Origin: Photobacterium carnosum
GTDB taxonomy: Bacteria; Pseudomonadota; Gammaproteobacteria; Enterobacterales; Vibrionaceae
Reading direction: 5' to 3'
NCBI RefSeq assembly: GCF_002849605.1
Contig: NZ_NPIB01000008.1
Location: forward strand, 83,460-147,459
DNA length: 64,000 nucleotides
Positions 32,328 to 42,607 of this stretch are shown one piece after another (position 1 is the stretch's first letter; each line of letters begins with the position of its first letter). The notes under the pieces are model-generated. The model was given only the letters and a program-made list of their open reading frames with translations, had not been told where the DNA came from and did not search any database. Both the position numbers and the translations under genes were made by a program.

Positions 32328-33758
32328 ATGAGCAAAGAAATTAAAGCCCAGGTAGTAGTGTTGGGTTCAGGCCCTGCAGGTTATTCTGCGGCATTCCGTT
32401 GTGCAGACTTAGGTCTAGAGACGGTTATAATCGAAAAATACAATACTCTTGGCGGCGTATGTCTTAACGTCGGCTGTATTCCATCAAAAGCTCTGCTTCA
32501 CGTAGCGAAAGTGATCGAAGAAGCAAAAGCGATGGCTGAACATGGCGTGATTTTCGGTGAGCCACAAACCGATATCAATAAAATCCGTCTATGGAAAGAT
32601 AAAGTAATTACCCAACTTACTGGCGGTCTTGGCGGAATGGCTAAGATGCGTAAAGTTAACGTGGTTAACGGTTACGGTAAATTTACTGGTCCTAATTCAA
32701 TCGTTATTGAAGGTGCTGACGGTCAAACGACAGTAACATTCGACAATGCAATTATTGCTGCGGGTTCACGCCCAATTAAACTGCCTTTCATTCCACATGA
32801 AGACCCACGTATTTGGGATTCAACTGATGCGCTAGAGCTTAAAGAAGTACCTGAAAAGTTACTGATTATGGGCGGCGGTATCATTGGTCTTGAAATGGGT
32901 ACGGTTTACCACGCGCTAGGTTCTGATGTCGACGTTGTTGAGATGTTCGATCAAGTTATTCCTGCAGCTGATAAAGATATCATTAAAGTTTTCACTAAAC
33001 GTATTTCTAAGAAATTCAACCTAATGCTTGAAACGAAAGTGACAGCAGTTGAAGCGAAAGAAGACGGTATTTACGTATCAATGGAAGGCAAGAAAGCACC
33101 CGCTGAGCCTACACGTTATGATGCAGTATTAGTAGCTATCGGTCGTGTACCAAATGGTCAACTAATCGATGCTGAGAAAGCAGGTATCAATGTTGATGAG
33201 CGTGGTTTTATTCACGTTGATAAACAAATGCGTACTAACGTTGCTCACATTCATGCGATTGGTGACGTTGTTGGTCAACCTATGCTTGCTCACAAAGGTG
33301 TGCATGAAGGTCACGTAGCCGCTGAAGTTATTTCAGGTAAGAAGCACTACTTCGATCCTAAAGTTATTCCATCAATTGCCTACACTGAGCCAGAAGTTGC
33401 GTGGGTAGGTAAGACTGAGAAAGAAGCGAAAGCTGAAGGTATTAACTACGAAGTTTCAACATTCCCATGGGCTGCATCTGGCCGTGCTATCGCATCTGAT
33501 TGTGCTGATGGTATGACGAAGATGATCTTCGATAAAGACACTCACCGCGTTATCGGTGGTGCTATCGTGGGTACTAATGGTGGTGAATTGTTAGGTGAAA
33601 TTGGTCTAGCGATCGAGATGGGTTGTGATGCGGAAGATATCGCATTAACTATTCACGCTCACCCAACATTGCATGAATCAATTGGTCTTGCAGCAGAAGT
33701 ATTTGAAGGTTCAATCACTGACCTGCCAAATGCAAAAGCAGTAAAGCGTAACAAGTAA
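32328..33758 (+). CDS. lpd: Dihydrolipoamide dehydrogenase E3 (Lpd)
   Basis: FAD-dependent enzyme reoxidising dihydrolipoamide in the pyruvate and 2-oxoglutarate dehydrogenase complexes and in glycine cleavage. 476 residues from the second of two adjacent ATGs; GAGG is spaced better for 32328 than for 32325. Visible motifs are GSGPAGYSAAF (FAD), the redox disulfide GGVCLNVGCIPSK, GGGIIGLEMG (NAD), AIGDVVGQPMLAHK and the catalytic HAHPTLHE. A separate promoter is likely in the aceF-lpd gap. Confidence 0.97.
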   Translation: MSKEIKAQVVVLGSGPAGYSAAFRCADLGLETVIIEKYNTLGGVCLNVGCIPSKALLHVAKVIEEAKAMAEHGVIFGEPQTDINKIRLWKDKVITQLTGGLGGMAKMRKVNVVNGYGKFTGPNSIVIEGADGQTTVTFDNAIIAAGSRPIKLPFIPHEDPRIWDSTDALELKEVPEKLLIMGGGIIGLEMGTVYHALGSDVDVVEMFDQVIPAADKDIIKVFTKRISKKFNLMLETKVTAVEAKEDGIYVSMEGKKAPAEPTRYDAVLVAIGRVPNGQLIDAEKAGINVDERGFIHVDKQMRTNVAHIHAIGDVVGQPMLAHKGVHEGHVAAEVISGKKHYFDPKVIPSIAYTEPEVAWVGKTEKEAKAEGINYEVSTFPWAASGRAIASDCADGMTKMIFDKDTHRVIGGAIVGTNGGELLGEIGLAIEMGCDAEDIALTIHAHPTLHESIGLAAEVFEGSITDLPNAKAVKRNK

Positions 33759-33787
33759 TTCTCGCTTAATGCTCTGTGAATAAAAAA

Positions 33788-33808
33788 AGCGCCTGATGGC
33801 GCTTTTTT
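33788..33808. terminator. Terminator after lpd
   Basis: The AGCGCC-TGAT-GGCGCT stem is flanked by A7 on the left and T6 on the right. It is probably bidirectional, since the convergent chemoreceptor gene ends at 33906. Confidence 0.88.
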
Positions 33809-33905
33809 ATTAGCGATAGTTTTATTAATTATCACTTTATTCATTTGTTAAATATAGCTTTGCTAGCTACCGTTCCGAGAACTGATAGCCATCAAGTGGT
33901 CATAA

Positions 33906-35825
33906 TTACAATTTAAATGTGCCCACCATATCATCCAAACGCTGTGAAAGTTGACGCAATGATTGGCTAGAATCTGCCAGTTGCGCTGCTGTTTCTGCGG
34001 TTAACTGGGTGGTTTCATTGATCTCTTCAATATTGCAATTAATGTCTCGTACCACGATTGATTGTTCTTCGGTAGCGGTCGCGACCTGAGTATTCATATC
34101 AGCAATTAAGCTAATACGATCCGCAATTGAAATTAATGCGGTGGATGCTTGATCCGATGCCGATACGCCATTGTCTGATAACTGACGGCTTTGCTCTATT
34201 GCGCTAACTGCATTGGAGGCTTCTTGTTGTAAGCGGTTAATCATCGTTTGAATTTCATCAGTCGAAGTTGCAGTTCGACTCGCAAGATTACGTACTTCAT
34301 CAGCCACAACTGCAAAGCCTCGACCTTGTTCTCCCGCTCGTGCTGCTTCAATGGCTGCATTCAGTGCTAGCAGATTTGTTTGATCTGAAATCCCTCTAAT
34401 CACATCTAAAATACTACCAATAGATTGGGTATTATTTGCCAATGAATCAATCACATCACTGACTTGACCAATATCTGATGACAGTTGATTAATGGTATTT
34501 CTCGCTTCACTCACCACCTGTTGACCATCATGGGTTTGTTGTTCTGCTTGCTGGGTTGATTCGGCGGCTAAGGCTGCGTTACTGGCGATTTCATTGACCG
34601 TTGCCCCCATTTCATTTATTGCTGTTACAACCAGCAGAGTTCTATCACGCTGACTATGGCTATTATCAAGAGTAAGTTGAGCTTGAGAAGCAACCGATTC
34701 AGCTGCTTGGCGTAAGGAATTGCCAGTTTCTGCAACGTCGATTATTGAATTGTGTATCTTACCAATAAAGCCATTAAACCCTGATGATAATTGCGCGATT
34801 TCGTCGTTCCCTTCAACGGTTAAACGGTGGCGTAAATCACCATCGCCTTCACCGAGCTCTTTAAACATTAACGCCAAGTTTTTAATTGGACGAGTAATGC
34901 TGCTGGCTAGAAAAATCGCAATAATAATAAAGATAGCGGCAATAATGGCAGTGAATAAAATAACCTGATTACGGATAGTAGTAAGGGCTGCAAAGGCTTC
35001 TTTTTTAGGAAGTTCACCAATCACATACCAATCCATGGCTGGAATATAACTCGCCGCTAAAAAGACATCTTCGTTGTTATTTTGGGTTTCTACGACACTA
35101 AAACTTTGTTTATTTAATAAGGTTGCGGCAACGGTTGAATCAAACAGGGTTGTGATTGAATTGTGATCCAGCATTTTATTATTATCACGGTGGATCTTAA
35201 TCGTGCCTTTACTATCGACTAAATAGACAAATCCAGTTTGTTCAATTTTAAATTGACTAATAAAACGTGCCATATCATCGAGGGATTTAGATAACCCCGC
35301 CAAGGTATTACCATGCGGCTGCTGATAATTAACAAACAGTTTTACCTCACCTGTTTTTTCTCGAAAGATACTGAGACTACGAGTTTTGTTAATTTTGATA
35401 GCATCAAAAAACCATTGATCTTGATGTGGTGTTAACTGGCGCAGAAAACCATTTTGGTTCCAGTAATCGCCATTGTTACGGTTAGCGATAGAGACATCTA
35501 ATAACTGGTATTGTTTTTGAATATTTTGCAGTTCTTTGACTAAGCGGGTTTTGTCTTGGGGTGCTTTGGTGGCTAACACGCTGTCGATAACGTAACTGTT
35601 ATTGGCTAATTGCTCTGCAGCTGATTGTAATTGAGTGACTTCTTTTTCTACGTTGTTGCGAATTTGCAGCAAGATAGAGGGTAATTCTAAGTCTAAGATT
35701 CGAGTGGTAATAGCTTCTCGTACCTGGCTTTGACTGAGTACACTGACTAATGTCGTTGAAGCGAGTACTGCCATGGTTATTGCGATGATCAGCTTTGATT
35801 TAATGCTTAAATGTTTGTAATTCAT
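33906..35825 (-). CDS. Methyl-accepting chemotaxis protein with dCache-type sensor
   Basis: Inner-membrane chemoreceptor. From the ATG at 35825 ([11 protein letters not shown]) it has about 639 residues: membrane segment 1 (about 12-33), a ~250-residue periplasmic domain with the layout of a double-Cache sensor ([39 protein letters not shown]), membrane segment 2 (about 285-308), HAMP, and the signalling hairpin with [20 protein letters not shown] at its tip. There is no C-terminal pentapeptide for CheR/CheB docking. The ligand is unknown. It is an insertion relative to the E. coli lpd-acnB order. Confidence 0.93.
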   Translation of the reverse strand: MNYKHLSIKSKLIIAITMAVLASTTLVSVLSQSQVREAITTRILDLELPSILLQIRNNVEKEVTQLQSAAEQLANNSYVIDSVLATKAPQDKTRLVKELQNIQKQYQLLDVSIANRNNGDYWNQNGFLRQLTPHQDQWFFDAIKINKTRSLSIFREKTGEVKLFVNYQQPHGNTLAGLSKSLDDMARFISQFKIEQTGFVYLVDSKGTIKIHRDNNKMLDHNSITTLFDSTVAATLLNKQSFSVVETQNNNEDVFLAASYIPAMDWYVIGELPKKEAFAALTTIRNQVILFTAIIAAIFIIIAIFLASSITRPIKNLALMFKELGEGDGDLRHRLTVEGNDEIAQLSSGFNGFIGKIHNSIIDVAETGNSLRQAAESVASQAQLTLDNSHSQRDRTLLVVTAINEMGATVNEIASNAALAAESTQQAEQQTHDGQQVVSEARNTINQLSSDIGQVSDVIDSLANNTQSIGSILDVIRGISDQTNLLALNAAIEAARAGEQGRGFAVVADEVRNLASRTATSTDEIQTMINRLQQEASNAVSAIEQSRQLSDNGVSASDQASTALISIADRISLIADMNTQVATATEEQSIVVRDINCNIEEINETTQLTAETAAQLADSSQSLRQLSQRLDDMVGTFKL

Positions 35826-36262
35826 AAAACGGCTTATATTTATGAGCAAATGAACAGACCATGCGCAGTTACGTAATGATGGTCGGTGAAATGAAAATAT
35901 ATATTTATATATCGGCTTATTTATGAAAAAACTTTAGTGATTTATGGTGCTCAATATGACTTATCGCCAACCTTAACTAAGAATGTTGATATTCATCACA
36001 TAATATCTAGTTTCTTGATTATCAATTTTTAGATGTATTTTTTAGGCAAGAAAGGAAGTATTTATTTTAATTGTTAATGTTGTAAATTATCGATTTATTT
36101 TAATTTTAAGTTAAAAATGCTATGGTATTTAACGGTTTTGATCTCAAGTTAACCGTTAATATGTTGATTCTAGATTAAATCACAATAACTGATCAGTGAG
36201 AGATCATTTAACTTCCAAGGATGTTCGACGTTATCGTCGAGCCAATATAAGAGGAATATGTC
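35826..36262. other. 437-base divergent region between the chemoreceptor gene and acnB
   Basis: AT-rich and noncoding on both strands. It should hold promoters for both divergent genes. A small hairpin (36225-36240) lies just before the acnB ribosome-binding site. No other gene-like signal was seen. Confidence 0.5.
36225..36240 (+). promoter_or_regulatory. Hairpin just upstream of the acnB ribosome-binding site
   Basis: TCGACG-TTAT-CGTCGA is a perfect 6-bp stem with a tetraloop, 22 bases before the acnB GTG and not followed by a T-run. It may affect translation. AcnB is known in E. coli to bind its own mRNA, though at the 3' end. Confidence 0.35.
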
Positions 36263-38860
36263 GTGCTTGAAGCCTACCGTAAACACGTCGAAGAACGTGC
36301 GGCCGAGGGGGTTATTGCCCAGCCGCTAAATGCTGAACAGGTTGCCGCGCTAATTGAGTTATTAAAAAAACCACCGCAAGGTGAGGACGCGGTACTACTG
36401 GATCTATTAGAAAATCGTATTCCACCTGGTGTTGATGAAGCCGCTTATGTAAAGGCGGGGTTTTTAGCTGCAATCACTACGGGCGAAGCACAATCATCAC
36501 TGGTCACTAAAGCTAAAGCGGCACAGTTATTAGGTACGATGCAAGGTGGCTATAATATTGAGCCATTGGTTTCATTATTAGATGATGCGGAACTTGCGCC
36601 TATTGCTGTTACTGCGCTTTCTCATACTTTACTGATGTTTGACTCATTTTATGATGTCGAGCAAAAAGCCAAAGCGGGCAATACTTTTGCTCAGCAAGTC
36701 ATGCAATCGTGGGCGGATGCCGAGTGGTTCTTATCAAAGCCAGCCCTTGCTGAAAAAATTACTCTTACCGTATTTAAAGTCAGTGGTGAAACCAATACTG
36801 ATGACTTATCACCAGCGCCAGATGCATGGTCACGCCCTGATATTCCGTTGCACGCATTAGCGATGTTAAAGATTACACGCGAAGGGATCACCCCTGATCA
36901 AGCAGGCACTATTGGTCCGATTACGCAAATTGAAGCCCTTAAACAACAAGGTCATCAATTAGTGTATGTCGGTGATGTGGTCGGTACGGGATCATCACGT
37001 AAATCAGCCACAAACTCAGTGTTATGGTTTATGGGGGATGATATTGCTTATGTTCCTAATAAACGTGCGGGGGGTTATGTGCTTGGCGGTAAGATCGCGC
37101 CGATCTTCTTTAATACTATGGAAGATGCCGGAGCTTTACCGATTGAAGTTGATGTTACGAAGCTGGCAATGGGCGATGTGATTGATGTTTATCCATTTAA
37201 AGGTCAAGTTTGTCGTCATGATAGTGATGAAGTTGTCTCAACCTTTAAATTAAAAACTGAGGTATTGATTGATGAAGTCCGTGCTGGTGGTCGTATTCCA
37301 TTGATCATTGGTCGTGGCTTAACGGATCGTGCTCGTCAAGCGTTAGGCTTATCGGCTTCTGATGTATTCCGCCGTCCGGTTGAAGTTAAAGACAGTGGCA
37401 AAGGTTATACCTTAGCGCAAAAGATGGTCGGTAAAGCATGTGGTGTTGATGGGGTTCGTCCTTATACATATTGTGAGCCTAAAATGACCACTGTCGGTTC
37501 ACAAGATACCACCGGCCCAATGACCCGTGATGAACTTAAAGATCTCGCCTGTTTAGGTTTCTCGGCAGATCTTACGATGCAGTCTTTCTGTCACACTTCG
37601 GCATATCCAAAACCAATTGATGTTAATACTCACCATACTTTACCTGATTTTATTATGAATCGTGGTGGGGTGGCGTTACGTCCTAAAGATGGCGTGATCC
37701 ACTCATGGCTTAACCGAATGTTATTGCCAGATACCGTCGGTACGGGTGGCGATTCTCATACCCGTTTTCCATTAGGTATTTCATTCCCCGCAGGTTCTGG
37801 TTTGGTGGCATTTGCTGCTGCAACAGGGGTAATGCCGCTCGATATGCCAGAATCTATTTTGGTGCGCTTTAAAGGTGAGATGCAACAAGGGATCACCCTG
37901 CGTGATTTGGTTCATGCCATCCCTTATTTTGCGATTCAACAAGGGCTATTAACGGTTGAAAAATCGGGCAAGATCAATGAATTCTCAGGCCGTGTACTTG
38001 AGATTGAAGGGGTTGAGCATTTATCGGTTGAACAAGCGTTTGAGCTTTCTGATGCATCTGCTGAGCGTAGTGCAGCGGGTTGTACCGTTAAACTGTCGCC
38101 AGAGTCGATCACTGAATATCTAAACTCAAATATCGTGATGTTGAAGTGGATGATCGCTGAAGGTTATGGCGATCGTCGTACCATTGAACGTCGTGTGACG
38201 GCGATGCAAGCGTGGCTAGCGAATCCTGAATTAATGACCGCAGATAAAGATGCTGAATATGCGCACGTGATCGAAATTGATCTGGCAGATATTAAAGAGC
38301 CTATTTTATGTGCGCCAAATGATCCTGATGATGCGCGTTTATTGTCTGAGGTTGCAGGCACTGCGATTGATGAAGTGTTTATTGGATCGTGCATGACTAA
38401 CATTGGTCATTTCCGTGCGGCGGGTAAGTTACTTGAGAAATTTGGCGGTCAATTAGAGACTCGATTATGGATTGCACCACCGACCAAGATGGATAAAGAC
38501 CAACTTACTGAAGAAGGTTATTACGGTATCTTTGGTCGTGCCGGAGCGCGTATTGAAACCCCTGGATGTTCTTTGTGTATGGGTAACCAAGCACGAGTAA
38601 AAGATAATTCGACGGTAATGTCGACCTCGACGCGTAACTTCCCTAACCGTTTAGGTAATGGCGCTAACGTGTATTTATCTTCTGCGGAATTAGCAGCGGT
38701 GGGGGCAATTCTAGGGCGGATTCCAACCATGGAAGAATACCTAACTTACGCTCAGCAGATTAATGCGACGGCGGCAGATACTTACCGTTATTTGAATTTT
38801 GATCGTATGGCGGAGTACACCAGCAAAGCGGATGAAGTGATTATTCAACAAGCTGTTTAA
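36263..38860 (+). CDS. acnB: Aconitate hydratase B / 2-methylisocitrate dehydratase (AcnB)
   Basis: TCA-cycle aconitase; without its iron-sulfur cluster it acts as an mRNA-binding regulator. The 865 residues equal the E. coli length. An N-terminal HEAT-like domain is followed by the swivel domain and the catalytic domain. The 4Fe-4S ligands are C710 (FIGSCMTN), C769 and C772 (PGCSLCMGN), the same positions as in E. coli. It begins with GTG, supported by GAGGA 7 bases upstream and the [13 protein letters not shown] N-terminus. Confidence 0.97.
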   Translation: MLEAYRKHVEERAAEGVIAQPLNAEQVAALIELLKKPPQGEDAVLLDLLENRIPPGVDEAAYVKAGFLAAITTGEAQSSLVTKAKAAQLLGTMQGGYNIEPLVSLLDDAELAPIAVTALSHTLLMFDSFYDVEQKAKAGNTFAQQVMQSWADAEWFLSKPALAEKITLTVFKVSGETNTDDLSPAPDAWSRPDIPLHALAMLKITREGITPDQAGTIGPITQIEALKQQGHQLVYVGDVVGTGSSRKSATNSVLWFMGDDIAYVPNKRAGGYVLGGKIAPIFFNTMEDAGALPIEVDVTKLAMGDVIDVYPFKGQVCRHDSDEVVSTFKLKTEVLIDEVRAGGRIPLIIGRGLTDRARQALGLSASDVFRRPVEVKDSGKGYTLAQKMVGKACGVDGVRPYTYCEPKMTTVGSQDTTGPMTRDELKDLACLGFSADLTMQSFCHTSAYPKPIDVNTHHTLPDFIMNRGGVALRPKDGVIHSWLNRMLLPDTVGTGGDSHTRFPLGISFPAGSGLVAFAAATGVMPLDMPESILVRFKGEMQQGITLRDLVHAIPYFAIQQGLLTVEKSGKINEFSGRVLEIEGVEHLSVEQAFELSDASAERSAAGCTVKLSPESITEYLNSNIVMLKWMIAEGYGDRRTIERRVTAMQAWLANPELMTADKDAEYAHVIEIDLADIKEPILCAPNDPDDARLLSEVAGTAIDEVFIGSCMTNIGHFRAAGKLLEKFGGQLETRLWIAPPTKMDKDQLTEEGYYGIFGRAGARIETPGCSLCMGNQARVKDNSTVMSTSTRNFPNRLGNGANVYLSSAELAAVGAILGRIPTMEEYLTYAQQINATAADTYRYLNFDRMAEYTSKADEVIIQQAV

Positions 38861-38904
38861 TCTATGTTATTGGTGATATAAAAATAAGCTATAAAGAAGA
38901 TATA

Positions 38905-38935
38905 AAAAACGCCGCGACTATTCGCGGCGTTTTTA
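38905..38935. terminator. Terminator between acnB and the glycerate kinase gene
   Basis: The ACGCCGCGA / TCGCGGCGT stem (38909-38930) has a 4-base loop and is flanked by A6 and T5. It is symmetrical enough to serve both convergent genes. Confidence 0.88.
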
Positions 38936-38948
38936 TTGGTGCTTTTTA

Positions 38949-40082
38949 TTAACGACCTAAACAATATATAGCCGCGATATTTCGAGCGGTTAGTTCGACA
39001 TTAATAGCGGCATTCTTAAAAGCTTGTTCAAGATTCATCGCAGTGGGCACCACACTAAAGACTGCATCGATACCATGATCATAAACCACGCCACAATCTT
39101 GGCTTAAACAGCCCGCAATACCAATTACGGGTTTATGGTATTTCTTGGCAGTACGTGCGACCCCTATCGGTGTTTTACCGTGAATGGTTTGGCTATCAAT
39201 ACGGCCTTCACCAGTGATCACCAGATCTGCATCTTTAATAATGTCGCCTAAGTGAACCGCGTCGATCACAATCTCGATCCCAGAGCGTAATTGGGCATTA
39301 AATAAACTTAGCAGAGCCGCACCCATACCGCCCGCCGCACCAGCTCCTGCCATATCCTTAACATCGATAGCTAAATCACGTTTAATGATCGCGGCATAAT
39401 GAGCGAGGTGTTGATCAAGCTCGGCAACCATTGCTGGTGTTGCCCCTTTTTGAGGGCCAAAAATATGTGATGCGCCTTTTTCACCGCAAAGGGGATTATC
39501 AACATCACAGGCGACGTCTAATTTTATGTGGGCAAGACGAGGATCGACGGTAGTGATATCGATGCTAGCCAATTGTGCTAATGCTTGGCCGCCAAAACCA
39601 AGTGCTTGACCCTTGTTATCCAGTAGTTGAACCCCAAGTGCTTGTGCCATACCAATACCGCCGTCATTAGTGGCACTGCCACCGATGCCGATAATAATAT
39701 GTTTAACACCGTAATCCAGCGCAGCTAAGATCAATTCGCCAGTGCCATAACTGGTGGTGATCATCGGATTGCGTTGCTCTGGGCTAACAAGATGCAAGCC
39801 AGATGCGGCTGCCATTTCAATAACCGCCGTTTTACCATCGCCCATGAGGCCAAAAAATGCGGGTACTTGCTCACTTAAAGGTCCGGTAACCTGATGCTCA
39901 ATAATGGTGCCGTTACTGGCATCAACCAATGATTGCACCGTGCCTTCACCGCCATCAGCCATCGGTAATTTAATGTATTCAGCATCTGGCATTACTTGGC
40001 GAAAACCAGCCTCAATCGCGGTTGCCACTTCCATTGCGGTCAGGCTTTCTTTGTATGAGTCAGGAGCAATAATAATTTTCAT
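38949..40082 (-). CDS. garK: Glycerate 2-kinase (GarK/GlxK family)
   Basis: Phosphorylates D-glycerate to 2-phosphoglycerate. The 377 residues open with MKIIIAPDSYKESLTA and PMADGGEGT, and include MAAASGLHLV, GIGGSATNDGGIGMAQALG and the late ITGEGRIDSQTIHGKTP, all signatures of the type I glycerate kinase family. The E. coli paralogues GarK and GlxK cannot be told apart here. No glycerate-producing genes lie nearby; the gene stands alone, convergent with acnB and divergent from yacL. Confidence 0.9.
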   Translation of the reverse strand: MKIIIAPDSYKESLTAMEVATAIEAGFRQVMPDAEYIKLPMADGGEGTVQSLVDASNGTIIEHQVTGPLSEQVPAFFGLMGDGKTAVIEMAAASGLHLVSPEQRNPMITTSYGTGELILAALDYGVKHIIIGIGGSATNDGGIGMAQALGVQLLDNKGQALGFGGQALAQLASIDITTVDPRLAHIKLDVACDVDNPLCGEKGASHIFGPQKGATPAMVAELDQHLAHYAAIIKRDLAIDVKDMAGAGAAGGMGAALLSLFNAQLRSGIEIVIDAVHLGDIIKDADLVITGEGRIDSQTIHGKTPIGVARTAKKYHKPVIGIAGCLSQDCGVVYDHGIDAVFSVVPTAMNLEQAFKNAAINVELTARNIAAIYCLGR

Positions 40083-40254
40083 AATCTATCAGCCGCTTAA
40101 TATTGAGAGTCAGTGGATTAAAAGGGATATAACTATTTAGTTACTAGAGATGAGTTGCATTTTAATGATAGATCCTGACAATGGGCGCCAAGCGCATTCT
40201 GCTGGCAGTGTAGCAGTTAACAACTAAGATGATCTGAGATGGGGTACTAAAGGT

Positions 40255-40623
40255 ATGGATTACGAATTTAAAAAAAATACCTTGGACGGTAGTTATCATG
40301 CCATTTTTTCAATGGGCCACGAAGTGTTAGGCCGTTGGATCATTGACGAGTTAGGCAAGGATGTCGACAAAATAGATATGATAATTGGCCAAATTAGTGC
40401 ATTGAAAAATAGTACTAAAGAATGGCGATTAATGGGTGAAGAACTGACGTTATGCTTGCAAGATAATGAAGCTTTAGTTCAAGCGAACTGTTTATTTTCA
40501 GAAGAAGATGAAGATTTTGAAGAAGATCTGCATTTTTATGATGAAGAAAGTATGTCGGTGTGTGGTTTTGAAGATTTAGCGCAAGCACTAGAAGCTTGGC
40601 GAGCATTTGTGATCCGTTTTTAA
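40255..40623 (+). CDS. yacL: UPF0231 protein YacL
   Basis: A 122-residue, strongly acidic protein of the UPF0231 family, whose biochemical function is not established. It starts [20 protein letters not shown] and has the [13 protein letters not shown] [10 protein letters not shown] segment. An acidic stretch ([18 protein letters not shown], about 82-99) precedes the C-terminal ALEAWRAFV helix. In E. coli it directly follows acnB; here the glycerate kinase gene intervenes. A terminator follows that doubles as an NtrC site for glnK. Confidence 0.9.
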   Translation: MDYEFKKNTLDGSYHAIFSMGHEVLGRWIIDELGKDVDKIDMIIGQISALKNSTKEWRLMGEELTLCLQDNEALVQANCLFSEEDEDFEEDLHFYDEESMSVCGFEDLAQALEAWRAFVIRF

Positions 40624-40667
40624 TCGGTTAGTTATTAATAGCCATTAAGTGCTACATGATAGTGAAA

Positions 40668-40696
40668 AGGCTGCACCTATATGGTGCGGCCTTTTT
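40668..40696 (+). terminator. Terminator after yacL, containing an NtrC site
   Basis: The AAGGCTGCACC / GGTGCGGCCTT stem (one T-G pair) has a TATAT loop and is followed by TTTT. The inner part of the stem is the NtrC-type dyad listed separately. Confidence 0.88.
40673..40687. promoter_or_regulatory. NtrC (NRI) binding site upstream of glnK
   Basis: GCACCTATATGGTGC matches the NtrC consensus GCAC-N5-TGGTGC exactly. Its centre is about 97 bases before the predicted sigma-54 start, a normal enhancer distance. It is inside the yacL terminator stem. Confidence 0.75.
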
Positions 40697-40750
40697 TCGT
40701 TTTTAAAGGTTTGTTTTTTAATTTTCTTATTAAACAGTATGTTAAATAGT

Positions 40751-40766
40751 TGGCATGATGATTGTT
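40751..40766 (+). promoter_or_regulatory. Sigma-54 promoter of glnK-amtB
   Basis: TGGCAT-N5-TTGTT matches the -24/-12 consensus TGGCAY-N5-TTGCW with a single mismatch, and the invariant GG and TG are correctly spaced. It lies 48 bases before the glnK ATG. glnK-amtB is a classical NtrC/sigma-54 operon. Confidence 0.85.
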
Positions 40767-40813
40767 TGTTGTTTAATTATATTGGGGAATAGTTTGAGAG
40801 TGAGGAGTAAATC

Positions 40814-41152
40814 ATGAAAATAATTAACGCGATTATTAAGCCTTTTAAATTAGATGATGTGCGTGAAGCATTAGCGATTGTCGGTGTGGAAGGGATGACG
40901 ATAACCGAAGTAAAAGGATTTGGACGTCAAAAAGGGCATACCGAACTTTATCGTGGCGCGGAATATCAAGTTGATTTTCTACCTAAAGTGAAATTAGAAA
41001 TCGCCACTCAAGCCGAAAATTTAGATGATATTGTCGATGCTATCAGTAAGGCTGCGCAAACTGGAAAAATCGGTGATGGCAAAATATTTGTATACGATCT
41101 TGAACATGCGGTACGTATTCGAACAGGAGAAGTAGACAGGGAAGCACTTTAG
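40814..41152 (+). CDS. glnK: Nitrogen regulatory PII protein GlnK
   Basis: Trimeric PII signal protein that senses 2-oxoglutarate, ATP/ADP and, through uridylylation, glutamine; it blocks AmtB when nitrogen is sufficient. The 112 residues include the T-loop with uridylylated Y51 (LYRGAEYQVDF), the B-loop TGKIGDGKIFV and the C-loop RIRTGE. The linkage to amtB 50 bases downstream and the sigma-54 promoter favour GlnK over GlnB. Confidence 0.93.
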   Translation: MKIINAIIKPFKLDDVREALAIVGVEGMTITEVKGFGRQKGHTELYRGAEYQVDFLPKVKLEIATQAENLDDIVDAISKAAQTGKIGDGKIFVYDLEHAVRIRTGEVDREAL

Positions 41153-41202
41153 TCGCAGCATGGAAGCAGGATCATAAATATCAGGTATAAGGGAAAATTA
41201 CC

Positions 41203-42432
41203 ATGGAATTATCAACGACAGTAATTGAACTACGTTATGCACTCGATACATTTTTCTTTTTGATTTCTGGTGCACTAGTAATGTGGATGGCAGCGGGTTT
41301 TGCCATGTTAGAAGCAGGTTTAGTGCGCTCAAAAAATACCACTGAAATACTCACCAAAAACTTTTGTTTATATGCTATTTCGTGTACCACTTTTTTATTA
41401 GTCGGCTATAACATTATGTATGTCGATAACAGCGGTGGCGGGTGGTTACCCTCGTTTGGCGCGTTAATTGGTACTCAAGCTGAAGGCGCCGATCACTCTT
41501 TAGAATCCGATTTCTTTTTTCAGGTCGTCTTTGTTGCTACCGCAATGTCAGTGGTATCCGGTGCGGTTGCTGAGCGTATGAAGTTGTGGTCATTTTTATT
41601 ATTTTCAGTGGTATTAACCGGCTTTATTTATCCGATTGAAGGTTATTGGACATGGGGTGGTGGTTTCCTTTCAGAAGCGGGTTTTAGTGACTTTGCAGGT
41701 TCTGGTATCGTTCATATGGCGGGTGCTGCCGCGGCATTAGCAGGTGTATTACTGCTTGGCGCTCGAAAAGGTAAATACGGTAAAAATGGTGAAGTGCATC
41801 CGATTCCCGGTTCAAATATGCCATTAGCCACTGTCGGTACATTTATTTTATGGTTTGGTTGGTTTGGCTTTAACGGTGGCTCACAGTTAATGTTATCTGA
41901 TTTTGAGAATGCGACGGCGGTTGGTCAAATATTTTTAAACACTAATGCTGCCGCTGCTGCGGGTGCGATTATCGCGCTTGCTGTGTGTAAAATGCGATGG
42001 GGTAAAGCTGATCTTACTATGATTCTTAACGGTGCATTAGCGGGATTAGTTGCGATTACTGCGGACCCATTATCACCGTCCCCATTAGCTGCGGTTGCGA
42101 TTGGTAGTGTTGCTGGTGCATTAGTCGTATTCAGTATTATTGGTTTTGATAAAGTGAAAGTTGATGATCCTGTTGGTGCGATTTCTGTCCATGGTGTGTG
42201 TGGTTTGTTTGGCTTAATGATGGTGCCGTTAAGTAATCCCGATGCCGCCTTTTTAACTCAGTTATTTGGTGCCGCGGTTATCTTTGGTTGGGTATTTGGT
42301 GCAAGTTTAGTGGTATGGGGAATATTGAAATTCACTATTGGTATTCGTGTAACGGAAGATGAAGAGCTAGAAGGGATGGATTCACATGACTGTGGTGTTG
42401 ATGCATATCCTGAGTTTGTCAGTGTAAAATAG
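41203..42432 (+). CDS. amtB: Ammonium channel AmtB
   Basis: Trimeric inner-membrane ammonium/ammonia channel. The 409 residues have about eleven membrane segments and no long cleaved signal, with family segments MAAGFAMLEAGLVRSKN, AERMKLW, the first pore histidine in GSGIVHMAGAAAAL and the second in ISVHGVCGLFGLM. The C-terminal tail (about 385-409) is the GlnK-contact region. It is co-transcribed with glnK and followed by a strong terminator. Confidence 0.95.
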   Translation: MELSTTVIELRYALDTFFFLISGALVMWMAAGFAMLEAGLVRSKNTTEILTKNFCLYAISCTTFLLVGYNIMYVDNSGGGWLPSFGALIGTQAEGADHSLESDFFFQVVFVATAMSVVSGAVAERMKLWSFLLFSVVLTGFIYPIEGYWTWGGGFLSEAGFSDFAGSGIVHMAGAAAALAGVLLLGARKGKYGKNGEVHPIPGSNMPLATVGTFILWFGWFGFNGGSQLMLSDFENATAVGQIFLNTNAAAAAGAIIALAVCKMRWGKADLTMILNGALAGLVAITADPLSPSPLAAVAIGSVAGALVVFSIIGFDKVKVDDPVGAISVHGVCGLFGLMMVPLSNPDAAFLTQLFGAAVIFGWVFGASLVVWGILKFTIGIRVTEDEELEGMDSHDCGVDAYPEFVSVK

Positions 42433-42467
42433 CAATAACAGCTGCATTTAAGTGCTATTAAAGTTAA

Positions 42468-42500
42468 AAAAAACGTCATCGCTAGCGGTGACGTTTTTTT
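42468..42500 (+). terminator. Terminator after amtB
   Basis: The AACGTCATCGC / GCGGTGACGTT stem (one T-G pair) has a TAG-sized loop, an A-run before and T7 after. It isolates glnK-amtB from the fbp genes. Confidence 0.88.
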
Positions 42501-42522
42501 GTAATGAAATGTTACCACTAGA

Positions 42523-42550
42523 TTGTGTTCGAATACGAAAAACGTATAAT
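42523..42550 (+). promoter_or_regulatory. fbpA promoter
   Basis: TTGTGT (42523-42528), 16 bases, then a perfect TATAAT (42545-42550). The predicted start is near 42557, just before the Fur box, about 50 bases upstream of the fbpA ATG. Confidence 0.7.
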
Positions 42551-42565
42551 CTGCATCAATCTAAT

Positions 42566-42580
42566 TGAGAAACATTATCA
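42566..42580. promoter_or_regulatory. Fur box upstream of fbpA
   Basis: TGAGAAACATTATCA matches the 7-1-7 Fur consensus TGATAATCATTATCA at 13 of 15 positions. It lies just downstream of the -10 element, a repressing position, and so predicts iron repression of the fbp genes. Confidence 0.75.
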
Positions 42581-42607
42581 TTACATTTTGCATTAAGGGA
42601 TTTAGCA

